DNA of 64,000 bases from Hygrocybe punicea (taxonomy: Eukaryota; Basidiomycota; Agaricomycetes; Agaricales; Hygrophoraceae), in assembly GCA_963556145.1 (NCBI GenBank), contig OY744472.1:2728001-2792000 (forward strand). Reading direction: 5' to 3'. The translations under genes were made by a program, and so were the position numbers. Shown here piece after piece: positions 1 to 10,596 of the stretch. Under the pieces are notes generated by a model. It worked only from the letters and a program-made list of their open reading frames with translations, ran no database searches and was not told the DNA's origin. Each line of letters opens with the position of its first letter. The stretch's first letter is position 1.

Positions 1-300
1 GGACGATGAGGGCCCGGGATTATGACGACGAGGGCCAGGGCCAGGACGACAATGGACGACAGCCATGATGACGACAGCCAGAACGATGATGGCCAGGACA
101 ACAATGGCCACAACGATGGCGGCCGGGACCATGACAGCCAGGACCATGACAGCCAGGACGACGACAGCCAGGACAATGATGGCCAGGGCGGCAACGGCCA
201 CAACGACACCAGCTGATTGGCCAACGGTGACGAGGTCGGCAACGACGTGACATGGGACAAGGATGGGCCAGGGGATGAAGGGCCATGGGGACTGTCAACA
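1..300. repeat. Low-complexity GAC/GGC-rich degenerate minisatellite
   Basis: The stretch is built from short imperfect units of the type GACGACAGCCAGGAC and AACAATGGCCAC, so several frames stay open on both strands. The encoded peptides are simple repeats (D/N/G/Q on the plus strand), show no domain and change with frame, so I read this as repetitive non-genic DNA. It is cut by the window edge. A compositionally similar but longer block lies at 11330-12480. Confidence 0.6.
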
Positions 301-540
301 ATGTTGACAGAACCATGACCCCCCCTCAAATGACCTCGCAAACCGCGTCAGCCACATGTCAATTGACATGGCGAGGCATTTGCGAGGTCGACAATGACCA
401 GGACGGAATGAGCTCCCACCACAGACCTGTAGCACCCGTGGGTCGTACGGTTCGTGGCGGGTGCTACCCGTCACGGGTACGGTCTTCACGGGTGTGGGTA
501 CGGTATTGGCAAACCCAACCCGTACCACACCCGTGGTCAA
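301..540. other. Region with ACGGGTGTGGGTACGG-type subterminal repeats, no gene
   Basis: Between 420 and 540 there are several direct and inverted copies of a motif around CACCCGTGGGT / ACGGGTACGG / ACGGGTGTGGGTACGG, just before the first recognisable hAT transposase codons. Clustered short repeats next to a hAT gene usually belong to the transposon's subterminal region. I could not identify the terminal inverted repeat or target duplication. No credible protein is encoded here. Confidence 0.4.
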
Positions 541-1337
541 CCCTAACCAAGAGGGATTGGGAGCACATCAAAAAGGTGCGCGAAGTCCTGCAAGTGAGTG
601 ATCAATCTTTCATCTCTGTGACTATTGTGTACTGATCGTGTCTATGTAGGAACCTGCAACTGTGACCCAGTCATTCTCTTCCTCACGCAATCCAACTGTC
701 TCACGTACAATTCCAGTTCTGGAATTCCTACAGCAACAGTGGGAAAATATGGCACGGCAGCCCAAATTCAGAGGTATGTCTGAGGCCTTCGAGAATGGGC
801 TCGAGAATCTCCGCAAGTGGTATCGCAGTGTCGACAACACAGACGCATACTTCATATGTCTTGGTGGGTGTTTGGCTTCGTGGCCTGAAGATGACTCACG
901 ATGAATGTAGCTCTGGATCCAAATTTCAAAACTGTGTATGCGGAAAACAACAGGGACTCGGCATACTATGAGGAGGGGATGGAATCATTGTATTCTGCAG
1001 TGAGTACTATGAATTCGCTGTTGCCAAAGCATCTGATCTTATACAATCCAAAGTATGACTCATATTATGTGCAGCCAGAAGCAGATCAACCGCATGTATC
1101 TAACGTCCTCGAAGGTCAGTGTTGTGCCTGTCTCGAGATAGTGAGATATTGAATGCATTATCAGATGTTCCTACTACAAAAGGTGTGCTGTATGGGCACT
1201 CGTGGATGCAAGCAGCTGTGAAGGCCTGAAAGGATCATGATACAGCACAGACTAACCCCCGCGAGGAACTGACGGCCTACCTTGCAGCGCCACTGGAAGA
1301 ACATATCGAGGATGTTGTTGGATGGTGGGGGGTACAT

Positions 1338-3303
1338 TGTCATGATCCAAAGTGGTTTTGGATCAAACATGGTATCAAGCTGACAGCAAGGACACCCGAG
1401 TTTATCAGCCTGAAGGAACAGTAGCCAATAACAAGAATAAAGTTCAAGTTAAGCTACCTTACCTCCACTGATAAGAAAAGACAAGGACACTACCCCAGGA
1501 CACTGTCCCAAGTTGAGAGACACTTATCAGTTAAAGGATTAGTTATTAGATGTCTTATCCTTAACTTAACTGCTAAGGATAAGACATTAGCTAACAGCAG
1601 GACCATATCAGGCAACAAGATCAAAAGATCAAAGAAGCTGCACAGCCACAATCTTATCTCAGTTGGACCAAAACAAGATAAGAAGCACCATCTTACATCA
1701 TCCATCAAGATCTATTGATCAAGAAGAAGCATTGTCTGAAGAATTGATCTATCAAGCACAATTTGAAATAGCATGACTCAGCCTTGATCCATGATTCCTG
1801 GAGAATCATAGAATACTCCCCCAGATCACAGATTAGATCAGCCCTTGACTCATCCCCTCCTGTGATGACTCAGTTGATCCACCCTCAACATCTTATGACT
1901 ACTATGACCATATATGGACCACTAAGACCATCTATAGCTCATCATGACCAAATTATGACCTTATGACCAATTATGCCAGCATTCCCATCACATCTACCCT
2001 AGGAATCTCAGTAATTGACTCCACATGAGTCACCAACCTGTGCACTATTTCCAATACCTGCACAGCATTATGCCCCAATTCCTGTCTATGATTCATCACC
2101 TATGCCCCATTTTCCTTTTATGTTTACAGACCTATGCCTCTTTACTCATCACCCTACTTTTCATTTCATATTACTCTTTAATGACTCAGTAGTTAGCACT
2201 TTTATTTCATATTATGCTTACAAACCCCCTTCCCCATTTCATGATTACTCCCTTATGATTCACATCCTACCCACTTATTTCAAATTCTTTCTATGACTCA
2301 CAGTGACTCCTGCAGCAGCCAAGGGTATAAATAGGGCCCAGTTTCTGCAGGAGACAGTCAGTCATTCCTTTGATTCAACCCCCCTTCTTCTTTGTACATA
2401 CCTACTTTTGGTAGTAGTCAGTACATCAATTCAGTCTCAGTCTCAGTCACAGTCACAGTTCCATTCTCAGTCAGCTTATTAGTCTCAGACATTAAGTTTA
2501 ATTGAGTTATCGATATCAGATATATATTGATAGTCTTTTATTACTTGTTTGAGAATATTCTTGACATAGTACCGTCACTATTGTCAACTTCTTCTGGCAA
2601 GAAACTATTGATCTTCATAAAGATATCCCAGTACTTTATTCTGCACTAGTAGCCAATGTGCGTTTGAAGCTTCGGAATATTGTCCGATATCTTGAACATC
2701 AACTGCTCTTGTTACTTTTATTTTATCCACGTATCCATTATCATCGCATCCTTTGTTGATAGTCTATTGTCATATCCCTCATTGACTTTCACTATCCTCT
2801 TGCTCATTGTTCATCATTGCCACTTACACTCATCACCTACCCTTGCTTGAGTGTCTATCATCTCAAAGTCTTACCTTGATTGGAAGACCTCACTATACTT
2901 TCATCCTTCAAGTCATATACTCTGACTTACATCTATTATAAGGTAACTGTTCATTGTTATCTAACATCAACTAATCTTTGACAGGTATTGTATATTGTTA
3001 TCAAGAATCAACTACTCTTGATAGGTAACTGTATACTGCTATCTCATATCCTTAACCACTACTATTAGATAACTGCCTTGTTATCTAATAACAACTGACA
3101 TAAGATAACTGTATTGTTATCTCATATAACTATCATCACTAGGTTCAACCTATAACCCCACTAGCAAGTGAGTAAGTACATTGAGTTGAAACAAGGACAA
3201 ATTCACCCTTGCCGAACAACAAGGTAATTTCCCGATCAAAGTCGCACTCCGGAAACCCTTGGTGAGGAACTGTTTTTCTAAGAAACACTCCCCACGAACA
3301 ACA
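1338..3303 (+). mobile_element. Solo LTR, copy A (about 1.97 kb)
   Basis: The LTR starts TGTCATGATCCAAA and ends AACAACA, so it has TG...CA termini. It is flanked by ACAT (1334-1337) and ACGT (3304-3307), a 4-bp target duplication with one mismatch. It shares long stretches with the second LTR at 3913-5806: the start, the promoter block, a block around 2620-2690 and the last 90 bp. A TATA box and a cluster of TGACTCA motifs define its U3 region. No gag or pol lies next to it, so it is a solo LTR left by recombination. The superfamily is inferred only from LTR form, probably Ty3-like. Confidence 0.8.
2326..2333 (+). promoter_or_regulatory. TATA box of solo LTR A
   Basis: TATAAATA is followed by GGGCCCAGTTTCTGC. 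The equivalent site in the second LTR is TATATATA followed by GAGCCCAGTTTCTGC, so the core promoter context is conserved between the copies. It marks the U3/R boundary region of the LTR. Confidence 0.65.
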
Positions 3304-3645
3304 ACGTCCTGATCTGATTGCTCTGAGTTGGGCTACTGTCTAATGATGGGTGTAATGCAGCAACACGCAATGCAGTACCCGACGCTGTCACGTATGGCAA
3401 GGGATTACCTTGCCATACAAGGGTCTTCAGTGCCATCAGAACAGGCATTCTCCAGTGGTGCCCTGACAGGAACTTGCCGCCGCAACCGCTTAAACCCACT
3501 GATGTTCGAGTCGCTTCAGATTCTTAAGAGTGCGTACCGTAATGGACATGTTGTGGCAGCAGAAGATGCAGAAAGGCATATTATTGACATTGTTGATGCA
3601 TTGGATGCATTGGATTCTGACGGTGAGGATGAAGCGATTGAGTAG

Positions 3646-3912
3646 TGAACTATGTACAATATTTTACATAAATAAATGGGTCTGGTTCTGAGTTCAGGCA
3701 AGCCTGAACCTGGACCAGACCTACTGAACCGGTTCAACACCGGTTCAGTTCAAGGTTCAAAGAAATCTAAGAACTGGACCTCTGGTCCAGTTCAGGGTTC
3801 GGGTAAATATGTGTTAGAACCGGACCGAACCGGACCGCAGCAACACTACCCGCCATCCTTCCACTTTGAGTCTTTCCCCTTTTTCAAATCGGCTTGTAAC
3901 AAACGTGACCGT
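3646..3912. other. hAT 3' region with CCGGTTCA-type subterminal repeats
   Basis: After the hAT stop codon there are many direct and inverted copies of GAACCGGTTC / GGTTCAG / CTGGACC motifs up to about 3840. These look like transposon subterminal repeats. The stretch has no separate gene and is interrupted at 3913 by the second solo LTR. Confidence 0.5.
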
Positions 3913-5806
3913 TGTCATGATCCAAACAGGATTCAGATCAAAACATAGTAATATGCTGTCACTAGTCACCATCCCTACAGCACACATCACATTACAAGGA
4001 CCATTCATACTGGAATGCCCCCATCTGCATATGGAGTAGAAAGGAATACCCTTATCTGCATATAGGACACACAGGAAATCCTTATCTGCACATAGGACAT
4101 ACATGAAACCCTTATCTAAACAAGGGACATGCAAGGAAACCCTTATCTACAGAAGGGACATACAAGAAAACCCTTATCTATGCAGAGGAAATGAAGGAAT
4201 ACCCTTATCTTAACTGATAAGGCCCTCAAAACATCTTATCAGAGGCCAAAGAAGCACAAGAAGCACAGCCACATCCTTATCTCCAATCATAGAGATAACA
4301 CATGCCACCCATCATTCCCTGATCAAGAAGCACATCACATTTCATATCAATTGATCAAATACAGCCCAGCCCTGATCTTATCTTTTTCTTAACTGATAAG
4401 GATACACACATGGCATGGCATCAATTGATCAAGAAGCACAGCCTCAGGAAGATGATTCTAGAAGCATACCCTGGCACAGCCCTTGCCTTTGATTCACACA
4501 CCCAAGATTGGACCAGCAACATGACTCACTCCCATCAAATGTGACTCATTGGTCTATCCATGTCAAATTATGACCCTTATGACATACTCATGACCCCCCC
4601 ATGACTCATTATGACCACCCATGACTAATTATGACTATTTCTGACTCATTATGCCCCCTCCTTTGATTATAATACCTATGTGACTCATTAATTGACTCTG
4701 TATGAGTCACAAACCCATGCCTTCCTTTCTTATGACTCCTTATGAGTCATAACCCCCCATGCCTTTCATCATTATGACTCCTTATGAGTCATAAACCTAT
4801 GCCTCTCCTCTATATGACTCCCTATGAGTCATATCCTATGCTCTCCATTTGATATACCATTCTATGACTCAGTATGACTCCTGCTGTAGAATAGGTATAT
4901 ATAGAGCCCAGTTTCTGCTGGAGATGGCCCAGTCACCTAATCTGACAGGCCCAGTCACAGGACAGTCCCTCTCCCAGATTCTGATTCACCCCTCTGTGTT
5001 TGTTTGTATTACTTGTGTAGTAGTACTTCAAATACCAATTGCAGTTCAAGTCATCATTCATTTGTTTAAGGATATCAATTGCAGTTATATTGATACTCCC
5101 TTATTACTTGTTTGATATATTTTCTTTGTGTTCTGTCACGTAGTACAGTCACATTCATCTTCTTTCAAGTTCTATTGATCATCACCAAAGATATCCCAGT
5201 ACTTTATTCTGCACTAGTAGCCAATGTGCGTTTGAAGCTTCGGAATAAAGTCCGATATCTTGATCATCAATCCTACTTGCCTATTGTTCAGTTCATTCAT
5301 TCTGTACATAGTATTTTGTCACACCTCCCTTTTGTTTGACATCTACTGTTACATCGCCCATCGCCCATCGTCTATCGCCCATCATCCATAATCTATCGCT
5401 CATCCCTATTGTACCTTTGCTCATTGTATACTTGCTACTTGTATACTTGACTGTTGTACACTCGTTCATCTTACACTGTTCATACTTGCTTGAGTTATTA
5501 TCCACTTATACTCTCGCATACCTCTTGTCACTCAAAGTCTTTACCTTCAGTAGGGAAGACCTCACTGTTCACTCATCCTCTATAAGTCATACATCTGACT
5601 TATATTATTGTCAAGTATTTGTTGTATCCCTCAAAGCTAACCTTTGATAGGATTCACACCACAACCCAACCACCCAACAGGAATACCCCAGAGTTATTAA
5701 AGAGCTAAATCCTTGTTCCTAAAGGACAACAAGGTAATTTCCCGATCAACGACGCACTCCGGAAACCCTTGGTGTGGATTTGTTCAAACACTTCCCACGC
5801 AAAACA
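3913..5806 (+). mobile_element. Solo LTR, copy B (about 1.89 kb)
   Basis: It starts TGTCATGATCCAAA, like copy A, and ends CACGCAAAACA. It is flanked on both sides by CCGT (3909-3912 and 5807-5810), which supports an independent insertion rather than being the partner LTR of copy A. The U3 carries ten TGACTCA/TGAGTCA heptamers between 4522 and 4871. The last about 90 bp match copy A closely (for example CGCACTCCGGAAACCCTTGG). The orientation is the same as copy A. No internal retrotransposon coding sequence remains. Confidence 0.8.
4896..4903 (+). promoter_or_regulatory. TATA box of solo LTR B
   Basis: TATATATA sits at the same alignment position as the TATAAATA of copy A and is followed by the shared GCCCAGTTTCTGC. 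The heptamer cluster begins about 370 bp upstream and ends 25 bp upstream. Confidence 0.6.
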
Positions 5807-5915
5807 CCGTATGCTGAGACAACTTTATCCACACATTCAATCTATGCCATCATCTCCGGTTTGATTTGAATGTTGAATGTTTGTATCATTAGTTGTACTT
5901 TTATTCACTGTAGAT

Positions 5916-6639
5916 TACAGCATATTTGGAAAAGCATGGCCAAGCCAACTTTTTTTTTTTTTTTGAATGTCCAACTGGTAGCCACCAACATGCAGTAACA
6001 CGTGAATTTTGAACTGATTAGGAAATATAGACTTAGATAAGATTTGAATGTTTTGTATTGGATCTCATGAAATACTGTACCAATTTACATGATGTGAGAG
6101 AGAAAGTTTATTTATTTTATGAGGGCTAGTCTCTCCCACATTTACTTCCCAAAAACCTTTAGTGTTTTGAAGGTTATAGATGAAATATCATTATTTTAGG
6201 TTATCCACTTGAGTTTGTTAGGTTAGTAGCTCCACAAGGAATGCTCAGGTCAACATGGTTTTGAGGAGAAACTTGTTCTATGTTCAGAGAGCTAAAAGAC
6301 CACATACAATTATTTATACATTTCTTTGATCTCAGGAAGTATTTGACAAAATTCACTAAAATACCTCACCTATAACCTTCAAAACCCTAAAAACTTTTGG
6401 GAAGTAAATGTGGGAGAGACTAGCCCTCATAAAATAAATAAACTTTCTCTCTCACATCATGTAAATTGGTACAGTATTTCATGAGATCCAATACAAAACA
6501 TTCAAATCTTATCTAAGTCTATATTTCCTAATCAGTGCAAAATTCACGCGTTACTGCATGTCAGTGGCTACCAGTCAGACATTCAAAAAAAAAAAAAAAA
6601 AAAAAGTTGGCTTGGCCATGCTTTTCCAAATACGCTGTA
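5916..6639. mobile_element. Foldback/MITE-like element with mariner-type TA flanks
   Basis: Two arms of about 265 bp (5918-6180 and 6370-6637) are near-perfect inverted repeats around a central spacer of about 190 bp. The ends read CAGCATATTTGGAAAAGC and the reverse complement of CAGCGTATTTGGAAAAGC, each bordered by TA. That fits a Tc1/mariner-type TA target duplication. Both arms carry a 15-20 bp T or A run next to GAATGTC. There is no transposase gene, so the element is non-autonomous. The family name is inferred from the TA flanks only. Confidence 0.75.
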
Positions 6640-6699
6640 AGTGGTGTACAAAGTAATAATATATCCATTGCATGCTCACCACCTTAAGCATATGTCTTT

Positions 6700-8110
6700 A
6701 CCAAGCCTTCGTTTCTTCATCCAATTCTGTAAGCCTCATGTCTTCCTCATATAATGCCAACTCATGTGCCTGCAAGAACTGTTTGTCATCAAAATCCCAT
6801 AAGAGACATATGTTTTCACAGCCTGCACTTCTCAACAATGCAACATAAAGATTGAAAAAGCTCATGTTTCCAGGTGGAGGTGGACACTTGATATCAATAA
6901 TCACATAGGGAATTGTTTGTCCTTGAGCTCGGTAGTCTGTGAAAGCGTAACTGGCCATCATTGGAAGCTGGTGACATGTCACTGTCTTTGTTAACAAACT
7001 CGAGCCCTCCTTGACCTTGATTTGCATAACACTTGGATGGTTTGATGGGGATTACTTTTGATTCCAACCCCACCAGCGTTTGTGCCTGAGTATGATCCAA
7101 CATGACAAGAACATATGCTGGAACATGCTTTAAATATACAATTGGTCCTTGACTCTGAGGTGGTTCCTCTGGATGAAGTTTGATGTCCACAATCTCCCCT
7201 CACACTCCATTTGCAATGTCCAAGTCCATTTCCAGGTTGGTTGTTATCATCACTTTCATACCTTTCACGATCTCAATCATTTCCGGTAGATCCTTCTGCG
7301 AGTTATGTGTCTTAGTCTCCTGTCCTTGCAAAGTGATCCGTTCCAGACGTGTGAGCAGTCTCCCCCATGTGCTGTCTTCAGCATGAACGACATAAAGTGT
7401 TTCTCCAGTTTCTCTGCAGTACTTTCGAACCACTGCTGAATTCCACTTTTCATGTACTGTGTGGCGGGGAGTGACCAGAACAGTGTTTCGCCACTTGGGT
7501 TTTTCTAGATCCATTGGGATACATTGAGGTTCCCCTATGATCAAACTCCTTAACATGTCCAGATGATTTTTCTTAACCTCTCTGTGTCATAGATCATGCA
7601 AAAATCAATGCCATACGGGATCTGTCACTCTTTGTTGTTTCTTCAATATAATGACAGTGCTGAACTCTTCATAAATTTTATGTCCAAGTTGTACCTCCAC
7701 TTTTTTTGAAGAGGTGGGTTTGTAAAACAGAGCTTCTGTTTTCAATGTTGTGACCGGGGGAAACTGGTGAAGATCATCACACAAGATGATGTTGACCCCG
7801 CCAAATGAAGTGGCTCCTGATGTATTCTCCTCTGCTTTCCCAATTGTGATATTTCGAGACAATGTATTCAGAAATGTTTTACCTATCATTGAAAACTCGT
7901 CAATGAATAGATAATGGTATCGCTTCCAGAAATCTTGAAGGTTTTTCTTGGCCAAAGCAGACATTGCATGACTACGATTTGGAGAGATCTGTGTGATGTG
8001 ATGTGTCATTTTTCCATTGATCTGTGAAGCTGTGATGGCAGTGTATGCAGACTTGATCATCCAATCTTCTACAAGATATTTGCAAAATGATTGTGTGACA
8101 GCTCGAATCA
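6700..8110 (-). pseudogene. PIF1/Helitron-type SF1 helicase relic
   Basis: Read on the minus strand, fragments in different frames line up as the core of a PIF1-like DNA helicase of the kind carried by Helitrons. ESKVIRAVT follows the position of the Walker A loop. LFIDEFSMIG is motif II, and GGVNIILCDDLHQFPPV is motif III. KGMKVMITTNLEMDLDIANG lies in the motif IV-V region, and FTDYRAQGQTIPYVIIDI is motif VI. The Walker A lysine loop itself is absent because the fragment begins exactly where the minisatellite at 8200-8714 ends. At least two frame changes, near 7560 and 7190-7000, break the gene. No Rep/HUH nuclease domain is visible, so a free-standing PIF1 is also possible, though the motif VI form favours a transposon origin. 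Confidence 0.75.
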
Positions 8111-8199
8111 CTTTTGATTCAGGGCATTCAGCAAGATATTACCAACTGACTTGGGATGCCTGAAAAGGAGATTTCCCAACTGACTTGGGGATAGCTGAA

Positions 8200-8714
8200 T
8201 CAGGCTGAGATATATCCTGGCCCAACTGAGATGGTCCAGGCTGATGTTCCCAGGATATATCCTGGCCCAACTGACATGGTCCAGGCTAACATTCTCAGGA
8301 TATATCCTGGGCCAACTGGGTTGGTCCAGGCTGATTTTCTCAGGATATATCCTGCCCCAACTGGGATGGTCCAGGCTGATGTTCCCAGGATATTTCCTGG
8401 CCCAACTGACATGGCCCAGGCTGACGTTCTCAGGATATATCCTGGGCCAACTGGGTTGGTCCAGGCTGATTTTCTCAGGATATATCCTGCCCCAACTGGG
8501 ATGGTCCAGGCTGATATTCTCAGGATATATCCTGGGCCAACTGACATGGTCCAGGCTGATGTTCCCAGGATATACCCTGGGCCAACTGACATGGTCCAGC
8601 CTGACGTTCTCAGGATATATCCTGCCCAAACTAGGATGGTCCAGGCTGATTTTCTCAGGATATATCCTGCCCCAACTGGGATGGTCCAGGCTGACATTCT
8701 CAGGATATATCCTG
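8200..8714. repeat. 45-bp minisatellite with a palindromic core, 12 units
   Basis: Units are spaced exactly 45 bp apart. The core CAGGATATATCCTG, a perfect 14-bp palindrome, recurs at 8251, 8296, 8341, 8386, 8431, 8476, 8521, 8566, 8611, 8656 and 8701, with a degenerate first unit at about 8206. Some cores carry one substitution (8386, 8566). The rest of the unit reads like CCCAACTGGGATGGTCCAGG. Since 45 is divisible by three, several frames on both strands stay open and encode 15-residue repeats such as RIYPENVSLDHPSWG. I treat these as by-products. The array lies between a KDZ transposase fragment and a helicase fragment. Confidence 0.9.
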
Positions 8715-9867
8715 GCCACAAGCATCCATCATTTGCACATGCACATTTTCCCACTCCAGTGGCACAAAGATGGTATTTGTGTTTCCTGAATAATTGTAAG
8801 AACCTCTCAATATGTAGAGATATATACATAAGACAAATCTGGATTTCTTCTACAACCATAGCAAGGTGCCTCTGATATGCCAATTCACCTGTCATGAACT
8901 GATGCTCATCACTCAACCAAAAATCCTTTTCAGATTTAGGAATAACATGATCTCACTTGAAGTTGCCATCTGCAACAATTTTTGAATAGTATACCTATCT
9001 ATTCCATATTATGACAGTGTGAACATCTCACATGAACAGATAAAATGACATATGGTGTCTTTGAGCAGTTTATTTCATCCTCTGACACATTTATACCAGG
9101 TTGAGGACAACTTAGATGAAAGACTGCAAGACCACCATCTTTGCAGTCAATGGTAGGGTCATGTGCCAAGCCAGCATGTTTCATATCAAGTAAGTTTCTC
9201 CACAAAAACCATGGATGTTCTTCCAGCTGGAAACATGTTATCCATGTCTTCTTCCAGCATTACATAGTCAGCTTCATCAGGCTAGACATCTTCATTTTCT
9301 ACATCTTCTCAGGATTGTGATGTTTTGTGTTGGGGGCACAGATTTCTATCATGTCCAAGATTAATCATGAGTCCCAACCCTCCCAGATCATGCTAGCATG
9401 ATCAAAAAATTGACCTGTCCAATATGAGAGGGATTGTGTTGGTGAACCTGAAGACAACAATCTTTGTAAAGCCCTCATTGACTAAGCCAACAATCAATAC
9501 ATCTATACAGTCCTGAACGCTGCTGACAGTTGATGCATGAGCTGTTTACTGGTTGAGATTCTATCTCCACTAGTTTGGCCAAGTAGGTCGGTTGATGTTT
9601 GTTGTTCCTCCATTCTTGAAAATAATCATTCTGACTCTGTTATTTTGATATTCAATAGACATTAATTTGAAAATGTAACAGAAATTGAATATGCCTTTCT
9701 TTTGAAGTTTGTGAAACTTGAGATTCTTCTGGCTCTTCTACTGGTATATATATCTCCTCTGTAATAATTGGCTGTGATTCTTCTCTTTTATAATGCAGAG
9801 AGGAGAATCTAGGTGTCTTTTTGGCTAATATTTTGACTTCACCTCTGGAAGTGGTTTTTTGACCCAT
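8715..9867 (-). pseudogene. KDZ (CxC2-type) transposase relic
   Basis: Minus-strand pieces in shifting frames match the N-terminal and middle parts of a CxC2-like KDZ transposase. SCINCQQRSGLYRCIDCW and DCCLQVHQHNPSHIG form the CxC2 zinc-cluster region (about 9530-9400). LGHDRNLCPQ follows, then WRNLLDMKHAGLAHDP and SCPQPGINVSEDE (9205-9000), and finally ATGVGKCACANDGC (about 8720-8760), which resembles the family's TGVGGCACARHG motif. In-frame stops and frameshifts separate these pieces. The sequence is cut off at the 45-bp minisatellite before the catalytic core is complete. The likely original start is near 9867 (MGQKTTSRGEVKIL), but that part is weakly supported. Confidence 0.7.
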
Positions 9868-10596
9868 ACTGTCTCAACCATAGTTCTTTTGTGTCCTTTG
9901 AACTGGTTTTGGTGATAGTAATTGGTTAAGATTCAAACAAACCCATGGACAATAAACAAAGAAGACAAATTACATAATCATATTTCTGATGATCACATGA
10001 CCATAATATGATGAATTCAGAAATCCAGGACTTGCAGAACGTGTGATAAAATTGTCCCTGCAAACAAACCTTGGGCACTGGCAATAGGCACAGCAAAATA
10101 CTTCACCACCATTGCCACAAGAGCAACACTACTGGGAAAGGTAATTAGTACAGGAAGCAATGGAAATGACTGCCTACAATATTTGATGGCTCCTTATCTT
10201 GCAGTGGGAAGGGCTGCACTGGCAGAGTGGGAACAGCTTGGTCATCATCTGAAAGGAAACTCAAGTCTGACTTGGACATTTTGACATCCAAGTCATTGTC
10301 AAGGTCCTTCGCAAGTTGAAATTGAGGTGCTGGTGAACCTGTTTTCTTGCTAGCAGTAGTAGCTGTAGTGATAGGCATCGTAGACAGAGTCAGAATGGGT
10401 GGGAGAAGTGAATTTGGAGTTGGAGAACAATTAATGACAAGTTTGCAATGCCTCCACCTGAATTTCAAGTACTTCAACTCTCATTCATAATGATTCATTC
10501 TCATTCACCTCCACCTTTCTAGTCATAAGTCACCATTATATTAAATCCTTTATTGTGATTTGCAAAACTAATAACATTTTGAAAACATATCTATCT
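9868..10596. other. AT-rich intergenic/repeat-derived stretch, no supported gene
   Basis: A 110-codon open frame on the minus strand (10145-10477) rich in S, T, P and D has no recognisable motif and no splice context. I do not call it a gene. The rest is AT-rich sequence similar in composition to the neighbouring transposon relics. Confidence 0.4.

Larger units (their letters stand above)
541..3645 (+). pseudogene. 5'-truncated hAT-family transposase, interrupted by a solo LTR
   Basis: This is a relic of a hAT DNA transposase, a cut-and-paste enzyme. Several exons read in order: one with RDWEHIKKVREVLQ, one with PTVSRTIPVLEFLQQQWE, one starting ALDPNFKTVYAE, and a last one (3361-3645) with QYPTLSRMARDYLAIQGSS followed by VPSEQAFSSG. 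The last is the hAT C-terminal dimerisation domain. The N-terminal zinc finger and first part of the catalytic core are missing upstream, so the copy is 5'-truncated. The exon ending at 1331 (encoding VVGWWG) joins the exon at 3361 (QHAMQYPTL) in phase zero across an ancestral intron of about 59 bp. A 1966-bp LTR sits 6 bp inside that intron. The stop codon is at 3643-3645. Exon boundaries in the 5' half are approximate and the copy cannot make a full transposase. Confidence 0.8.

Noticed and set aside
1338..5806. The two LTRs as the ends of one retrotransposon
   Set aside because: Each LTR has its own target duplication (ACAT/ACGT and CCGT). The 609 bp between them is the hAT C-terminal exon and 3' region, not retrotransposon internal sequence.
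8108..8916. Long open frames on both strands across the 45-bp array as genes
   Set aside because: The 45-bp period is a multiple of three, so any frame without a stop in one unit stays open. The peptides are pure repeats and no gene context exists.
10145..10477. 110-codon minus-strand open frame
   Set aside because: Ser/Thr/Pro-rich composition only, within repeat-derived DNA, no recognisable domain.
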